Positions 57,798 through 64,000 of a stretch of 64,000 nucleotides of DNA are shown piece after piece. The first letter of the stretch is position 1; each line of letters begins with the position of its first letter. The stretch covers positions 1 to 64,000 of the forward strand of contig JANQBS010000155.1 of NCBI GenBank assembly GCA_033085395.1, given 5' to 3'. The translations under genes were made by a program, and so were the position numbers. Source of the DNA: Xanthoparmelia taractica (taxonomy: Eukaryota > Ascomycota > Lecanoromycetes > Lecanorales > Parmeliaceae). The notes below the pieces were generated by a model. It was not told where the DNA came from. It saw only the letters and a program-made list of their open reading frames with translations, and did no database searches.

Positions 57798-59446
57798 ATG
57801 GATGAGACAGGCCCCGCACGTTCATGGCTTCCGACTTTCATGCTGAAAACCAAGTCGCGGAAGACTTCCTCAGCTGGTGCTTTCCCGAACGAGACTTCAA
57901 ATTTGTTGCCCAAGGGAACAAAGGGTTCAGATCATACAGAGGAGCCAGAAAATGGAGGGATTTACGAGCTCTTCGATCCCCTCAGCGAGTCAAAATCTCC
58001 ATGGAGAGCAGTCCTGAATGAGTTTAGGATTTTATTGAATGGTTCCATACCAGTGATCTTAGCCTATACACTGCAAAACTCGCTACAGACCGTTTCGGTG
58101 GTAATCGTAGGCCGCGGGTCACCAGAGGACTTGGCAACTGCAGCCTTCGCGTATATGTTCGCCATGAGTACAGGCTGGCTTATTGCATTGGGCGGAACCA
58201 CGGCGTTGGATACCTTATGCTCATCTGCTTTTACAGGGAGCCGCGACCCTCATAATCTTGGTGTACTCCTCCAGAGGGCTTTCATCATTTTAGGCGGCTT
58301 CTATATTCCCGTGGCAATACTCTGGTTCTTTTCCGAACCGGTATTCAAGGCTTTGGGACAGGGTGACCAACTTTCCCATGACAGCGCCAGATTTCTGTGG
58401 TGCCTTATACCTGGTGGCTTAGGCTACATTTACTTTGAATGCATGAAGAAGTATCTACAGGCGCAGGGTAGGTTTCACTACGACCAGGTTACTGTCCCAG
58501 AGTGTTGATATGCCTAGAAATCATGCGACCAGGAACCTATGTCCTGCTGATTACCTCGCCGATTAATGCCTGTCTCAATTTTCTTTGTGTCTACACGTGC
58601 AAAATGGGCTTGCTCGGAGCACCAGTAGCGACCGGCGTCTCTTACTGGCTATCCTTTCTTCTCCTCCTCGCCTACGCACGGTATGTGAAAGGTTGGGAGT
58701 CTTGGGGTGGATGGTCCCGAAAATGCCTCCAGCACATAGGAGCCTTTGCTCGGCTTGCCATTCTCGGAGTTGTCCATGTCGGCACAGAATGGTGGGCGTT
58801 TGAGATTGTGGCCCTGGCGGCTGGCCGACTTGGCACGATTCCTCTGGCTGCTCAAAGCGTCATCATGACATCTGATCAAGTCATGAACACTATTCCCTTT
58901 GGCGTTGGTGTTGCAGCGAGTGCGCGAGTAGGCAATCTGCTTGGTGCTAGAGACGCCAAAGGGGCGTCGAGAGCAGCAAACACGGCGGCTTGGCTCAGTA
59001 TGATTCTGGGAACCGTGGTCCTTGTTATCTTGATGGGTAGCAAGGACCATTTTGCCAAAATTTTCAATGACGATGCCGACGTTGTCAGACTGACGGCGGA
59101 AGTTCTACCCTTTGTCGCTCTGTTCCAAATCGCAGACGGCCTCAATGGAAGCTGTGGCGGGAGTCTACGCGGCATGGGCAGACAGCACATCGGAGCGGTG
59201 GTCAACATCGTCAGCTACTACTGCGGTGCCCTTCCACTTGGAATATGGCTTGCATTTCACGGATGGGGTCTGAAAGGGTTGTGGGTGGGGCAGTGCATTG
59301 CTCTGTACCTTGTTGGAATGGTGGAGTGGATCATCGTTGCGTTGAGCAACTGGGATCATCAGGTCAAGAAGGCTTTTGAAAGGATGGATGACGGGGATAG
59401 GACGGAGAATGGGCTGCCGCCTCCCTCGGATGGCGAGGCTCCTTGA
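57798..59446 (+). CDS. MATE-family multidrug/organic cation exporter
   Basis: MATE proteins export drugs, toxins or metabolites in exchange for protons. Exons 57798-58467 and 58518-59446 are joined by a 50-bp intron (gtaggt...cctag), giving KYLQAQ|EIMRPGTYVLLI and a 532-residue protein. The first 75 residues are cytosolic and polar. About twelve hydrophobic helices follow, in the two six-helix repeats of MatE domains. Landmarks include the first-repeat ALGGTTALDTLCSSAFTGSR, where the family has G..A..T..GQA.GA, and the second-repeat FGVGVAASARVGNLLGARDA. A short acidic tail (DDGDRTENGLPPPSDG) closes it. It looks intact. Neighbouring FMO and rhodopsin-like genes are damaged, so a metabolite-cluster role cannot be argued from context. 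Confidence 0.9.
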
Positions 59447-60137
59447 TACTGGACTTGCAGAGCGTACATCGAGCGTTTTCCAATCACGACGATAGACCAC
59501 TACATGTGCATCTAGACCAGCGGCAATACATATGGACGTGTATGTGGAGGGGTTAAGAGCAAGTCTACCTTCCTCCCAAAGTAGAGATGCAGGAGAGGTG
59601 CAAGCTCCGAAATGCGTGACCAATGGATGCATATGGCGCAGGAATGAGTTACGAGATAGAATCTACCATCATTTTGTTACTGTTATGTTAAAGTACGGTG
59701 TGCCGATAGCTACCCTAATATTCTTCGTCTTCTATCTGCTTTACGTACTGGCTTCCATAGTTTTAGATGATCTTGCCCACCCCGCAGTACCATTGACCAA
59801 CGGCTATCAACCATTATCAACGACTATCAACGACTATCTTAATCGGCCACCCGCATATTCATGACGACACGCTGCCCCGTCCTTTGTCCAGCCTGTCCAT
59901 GCCCTATAAGCTTTCCTTCTAGGCTTGCATAGGCATGCCATTCCCAGTACATCAGCCATGCCAGGTACCATGACCGCTCTTTTACTTGCGACTGCCCTGG
60001 TCTGCCCGGGGCCTGTCAAAGTTACCTTCCCCGTCGTCATCTCCTTTGAAGCTGTCATCCTTTGTATCTGCTGCATCGCTTTTCTGTTCTCTGCATAGAC
60101 TTGTGTATCTAGCATCTCAATTGATTCACTGACTACC
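59447..60137. other. intergenic region with one candidate miniprotein
   Basis: This lies between the MATE gene and the agmatinase-like gene, and contains the low-confidence small frame at 59685-59864. I see nothing else. Confidence 0.5.
59685..59864 (+). CDS. candidate single-helix miniprotein with PPxY end
   Basis: The frame encodes 59 residues: MLKYGVPIATLIFFVFYLLY (one hydrophobic helix), a polar segment, a short repeat (STTINDYLN; the DNA has catcaacgactat-like units) and the C-terminus NRPPAYS. PPAY fits the PPxY motif that WW-domain ubiquitin ligases of the Rsp5 type bind in membrane adaptors. The frame is open further upstream and could be chance; no homologue is known to me. Confidence 0.25.
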   Translation: MLKYGVPIATLIFFVFYLLYVLASIVLDDLAHPAVPLTNGYQPLSTTINDYLNRPPAYS

Positions 60138-61737
60138 ATGTTGCTCCATTCACTCTGCTACCTTGCCTGTGCTGCCCTTGCCATCGCCCACGCCGACCAC
60201 GACCAAAAGCCAATCGCAGGACCGCACAAGAGCTTGTGGTACAATACCAGGAGACCAATTCCAGGCGATGGTGGTACACAGGTACTAACTGCCAAATCAA
60301 TGGCCAATGATTGTAGCTGACCTCGCCCGATAGGCCGACTCGGTTTTTTCAGGCATCTCTACCTTTGGCCGTCTGCCATATTGGCCTTGCCTTACGGATG
60401 ACAGCGAGAAATTTGACATAGCCTTTCTAGGTAGCTACCCTTCACATCCTCAACCTCCTCCGACGCCCAAATACTGACCCGGAAATACAGGAGCACCCTT
60501 TGACACAGCAACTTCCTATCGCCCAGGCGCACGTTTCGGTCCCAATGGCATAAGACAAGGTTCTCGCCGCCTCAATCTCTAGTACGTCTGGCTTTCTGAC
60601 GCCAAGCGCTTACTGTTACTTGAACGGCAAGGCTCACGCAAAGTACAATTCCGGACTGACAGTTCCAGCGGCGGCTATAACGTGCCCCTCGACGCCAACC
60701 CTTTCAACAGTTGGGCCACAGTGATCGATTGTGGAGATGTCCCAGTTACATCGTACGTCCTCTACTCCCCAAAACTGGCACAGTTTGACGAACCGAGCAC
60801 TGACGTCCTCCCAGCTACGACAATGCCTACGCAATCCAGCAGATCGAAGAAGGCCACAACAGCCTCCTCATGCGACCCCCAGCCACAAACGCAAAAGAGG
60901 TCGGCCCCGCCAAAGACAAAAAGACCCTCCCCCGCATCATAACCCTCGGCGGCGACCATACCATCACGCTACCCCTCCTCCGCTCCGTCAACAAAGCCTA
61001 CGGCCCCATCAGCGTCATACACTTCGACTCCCACCTCGACACCTGGAAGCCCAAAGTCTTCGGCGGAGCCCCTACAACCCAAGCCTCCATCAACCACGGC
61101 ACGTACTTTTACCACGCGCACGAGGAGGGACTGCTGGCGAATGATACAAACATACACGCTGGGATCCGCACGACGTTGAGTGGGCTGAGCGACTACGACA
61201 ACGACGGATACTGTGGGTTTGAGATAGTGGAGGCAAGGGAAATCGATACGATTGGCATGTCCGGCATCATCAAGAAGATCCGAGACAGAGTGGGCACAGA
61301 GAAGCCCGTCTATCTATCCATCGACATCGACACCCTAGACCCAGCATGTGCGTTCACCCCCCATCCCCACCTCTCCCCTCTCCCCTCCCCCTTCCCCAAC
61401 CGCCCCATCAAAAAAGAACTAACACAATCCCTTCCCTACCACAGTCGCCCCCGCAACCGGCACCCCCGAAACAGGCGGCTGGACAACCCGCGAACTGCGC
61501 ACGATAATCCGGGGCCTGGAAGGCGTAAACTTCGTCGCGGCGGACATTGTCGAGGTGGCGCCGGCGTACGACACCAACGCCGAGCACACGACCATGGCGG
61601 CCGCGGACGCGCTGTTCGAGGTGATGAGTCTGATGGTGAAGAGGGGGCCTATGAGTGTTATGGGGAAGGGGGAGGGGAGGGGGGATGGGGAGGAGGATTC
61701 TGTGAGGGGTGGGGGGGAGGGGAAGGGGGAGTTCTGA
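60138..61737 (+). CDS. agmatinase/arginase-family enzyme with signal peptide
   Basis: Ureohydrolases of this family split agmatine or related guanidino compounds to urea with two Mn ions. Exons 60138-60281, 60334-60430, 60491-60581, 60669-60752, 60815-61347 and 61445-61737 give 413 residues; introns are 52, 60, 87, 62 and 97 bp. The joins read GGTQ|ADSVFSGIST, AFL|GAPFDTATSY, RRLNL|YGGYNVPLD, VPVTS|YDNAYAIQQ and DTLDPA|FAPATGTPET. The N-terminus MLLHSLCYLACAALAIAHA is a signal peptide, so the enzyme is probably secreted or vacuolar. Metal ligands are visible in LGGDHTIT, IHFDSHLDTW and SIDIDTLDPA. The end is an odd Gly/Glu/Arg-rich tail (GKGEGRGDGEEDSVRGGGEG). The GGGGAG-rich DNA of the tail contrasts with the C-rich exon 5. 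Substrate is not deducible. Confidence 0.9.
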
Positions 61738-62241
61738 AGAAGCAAGATGGTTGGGATGAGAGGGGGGTTTTGGTTAGGTGAATGGGGTAGGGGTGAGATA
61801 GGAGAAGATGAGAGAGAGCGGTTGGGATACACGAAATGAATGACTGAATGATGTATATAGCGCTGATGACGGAAGGTCTATGACGAGGAACATACACACA
61901 ATCGGGAAGAGTACACAATAGCTGCAGATTCCAAAGGATTTTTCAACTGAGCCTGTCCGATCCTTACGAATTGCACATTTGGAATTTTTACTTCACATTC
62001 ACTCAAGTCACTCATCTCTACCATCAGCATGGCACCGCCATTCTCAAAATCATCAATCTATTCCACTCTACCAACCAACATATTACTGCAGGAGACCTAA
62101 TAAAGGACTTCTTCCCCTCTCACCACCGACCAACCACCAGCATCTACAACCCTCACAGCCAGACAGCAAATACCCATAGCATCCCTCCCCTTCCCCTCCA
62201 CACAAATCCCCCAAATCCCTACCATGCATGCAGTGCCCCCC
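61738..62241. other. intergenic between convergent genes
   Basis: This holds the 3' flanks of the agmatinase-like gene and ARG1. No gene is seen. Confidence 0.6.
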
Positions 62242-64000
62242 TCACAACTCCTCCCCCGCGTCCGCCTTCATAGCCCCGTACTTCTTGAGCCTGATGGCCT
62301 GGACGCCAATGAAGCCTGTCGTCTCGCTGGGTGCTGGACGGGGAGAAGAGAAAGATATCAAGTCAGCGTTTTCGTTTGCCCCATCAAGTGCACACTTCAT
62401 TCACAAGGAATGATCCGAGACGTCATCGGATGAGAGGTGAGAAAGGTAGGGTAAGGTAAGGTTGGGTAGGGTTGGACCGGAGAGCGTTACTTACCAAAGT
62501 CGCCAATCTCGTCCATGGAGCTTTCCGCCATGTCGTAGAGCTTTTCGGTCGACGAGGAGCGTCCGAGGACGGAAAACATGCCTTTATAGGCTCTGCAGCG
62601 GACGCGGCCATTGACGTGGGTCTCTGCGTAGAGGTTGGAATGAGCATTGTTTCTTCGACAAAATAGGTAGGAACCACTCCAAGGTTATACGTACGTGAAG
62701 CGATGATACTACCAGTCAGAAACTCTCGTTCAGGAGAGAAATACAGCCCACTGCAATTCGACAAGTCAGTGATTCCCTCCTCAAGGATTGAAATGGTGGG
62801 GAACAGTTGCGGGAGTCGGGGTATTGTACTTGTAGAGTATCTTTGAGTAGTTGAAAGTGACCTTTTCATATTAGCTTAAGAAGTGATTACGCCTTCTCAA
62901 GATTTCTGGCGGTGACGCACAAATTGATCACGTCTGAACAGTCGAGAGTCAGCCGGATCCAGAATAGAAGGGTCGCATGAGGCCATACAAAGCTCGAACT
63001 TCTCTGTCCAAAGTAAGTCCTTCAAGGTCAATATGCGCCGATCTCAGACACGTGAGGCCTGGAGTCTCTGTTTGAAGTCAGCATTGCAAGCCTTAAGAGG
63101 CAGATAAGGCTCAGAAGGATGAGCGACGAGAGGTAGAGAGACGAACCATAACAACCCCTTGACTTAATGCCTACGAAACCTAGAAGGATTCTGGGTCAGC
63201 ATGTCCTTTCAAGGGAGTCTTGAGATCCCGGAAATGTTCTATTCATGCCACGAGTCATGAAACATGAAAAGCGTTACAGACCACGAAGTCATAGCTCGGA
63301 AAAGGTAACTCACGATTTTCGAGCTAACGAGCAAAAGTCGTCAGCAGGATTCATTAAGGTAGATTACAAGCATTGAGGGTGCAAGCATACAATATCGATC
63401 CTCCCTACACCATTCCTCTTCGCGATTGCATTGACAGCGAGGAACAGCGCGACACTGTCCGTCACTGTCTCTTTCTTCCCATTTTCGGTATACTCCAATT
63501 TAGTTGGTATACCTTTCGTAAATCTGATTGATTTCAAAGTCAGCACGCGCTTTGTTCAAGATGGAGGCTGGAAATTGGCTAGGTTTTGAGCATTCTCGAA
63601 GACTGCTTGAGACTCGAGGTTCATATGAATGGGAAAGACGTAGTTTGGAGAAGTACTCACTCAAGGACAAAGTCTTCCGGCTGGTCAGGTGCCTGGATTG
63701 TAATTCCAGAATCAGTATTGGCTCTTTGAGGCGGCTTGAATATGCTTGATTTATGCCTAGAGGGTAGACAATCCCAATACATGACTCGATATGTTGGGAT
63801 TTAATCCAATTGAGGAAAAATGGCCGCGATAGTACATACTTTTAAAGGGTCGACCGTGAGCTTCCTGTGTAACAAATATGCAGTCAGCGTTGCACATATG
63901 AGGGGGTTCCTGAGAGCCTTGAGGTGTGTTTCGAAGGGAAAAAATTCCTAGTGTATGTCTTGAGGCAGAAAACCTGGACTTTACATACATACCACCTATA
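62242..64000 (-). CDS. ARG1: argininosuccinate synthase, 3' part (5' end outside window)
   Basis: Argininosuccinate synthase joins citrulline and aspartate with ATP in arginine synthesis. Twelve exons lie in the window: 64000-63993, 63864-63840, 63692-63661, 63523-63391, 63323-63314, 63179-63147, 63067-62989, 62933-62921, 62861-62830, 62750-62695, 62623-62495 and 62333-62242. All introns are GT-AG and phases agree throughout. Spliced blocks read W|KLTVDPLK|APDQPEDFVLE, then FTKGIPTKLEYTENGKKE, NGVGRIDI|LEN|RFVGIKSRGCY, ETPGLTCLRSAHIDLEGL, REVRAL|RDQF|VTFNYSKILYN, GLYFSPEREFLTGSIIAS, VRCRAYKGMFSVLGRSSS and APSETTGFIGVQAIRLKKYG, ending KADAGEEL. These match the C-terminal half of fungal Arg1. 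Exons of 10 and 13 nt are exceptional. The N-terminal ATP-binding half is beyond position 64000. Confidence 0.92.

Noticed and set aside
52624..59446. FMO, rhodopsin-like and MATE genes as a secondary-metabolite cluster
   Set aside because: There is no backbone synthase or cluster regulator, and two of the three genes are broken.

Overview
The window looks like nuclear DNA of a filamentous ascomycete (Pezizomycotina, perhaps Dothideomycetes, though I cannot fix the class). Genes carry many short GT-AG introns of about 46-60 bp with CTAAC/CTGAC-like branch sites. The families are typical of these fungi (DUF6594, 2EXR, rhodopsin-like membrane proteins, TRF-like Tbf1). The left end is an AT-rich block with the dinucleotide signature of repeat-induced point mutation (RIP).

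Layout. Positions 1-9.8 kb are gene-free AT-rich DNA in which CpA/TpG is nearly absent and CpG persists. It holds a dead minus-strand Ty3/Gypsy retrotransposon (about 1945-7217) with two LTRs, a polypurine tract and recognisable reverse transcriptase, RNase H and integrase remnants. From 9.9 kb the sequence is ordinary gene-rich DNA: a frameshifted membrane-protein gene at the border, a disordered unknown protein, a DUF6594 protein, TAF10, the telomere-repeat-binding factor TBF1, a 1416-residue unknown protein, an acidic protein with a (GAA)22 coding tract, a 2EXR protein, the SPX-ankyrin-GDPD enzyme GDE1, PRP43 and PRMT5 sharing a divergent promoter, a small secreted protein, OST4 and TMA46 (divergent), a large AT-hook/C2H2 nuclear protein diverging from ribosomal protein RPL26, a broken flavin monooxygenase, a probably broken rhodopsin-like gene, a MATE transporter, a secretory agmatinase/arginase-like enzyme, and the 3' part of argininosuccinate synthase (ARG1), which runs off the right edge.

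Most intact genes are housekeeping (transcription, splicing and ribosome biogenesis, translation, glycosylation, phospholipid turnover, arginine synthesis) and form no pathway cluster. The stretch 52.6-59.4 kb (FMO, rhodopsin-like, MATE) is accessory in character, and its first two genes carry disabling changes. I found no new multi-gene system. The most useful observations are the RIP-marked retrotransposon, the decaying FMO/rhodopsin pair, the very small exons in ARG1 and TMA46 (10, 13 and 18 nt) with a GC-AG intron in TMA46, and an unrecognised secreted protein. Exon coordinates were derived by eye from reading frame, splice consensus and remembered family conservation; no alignment or database search was run.
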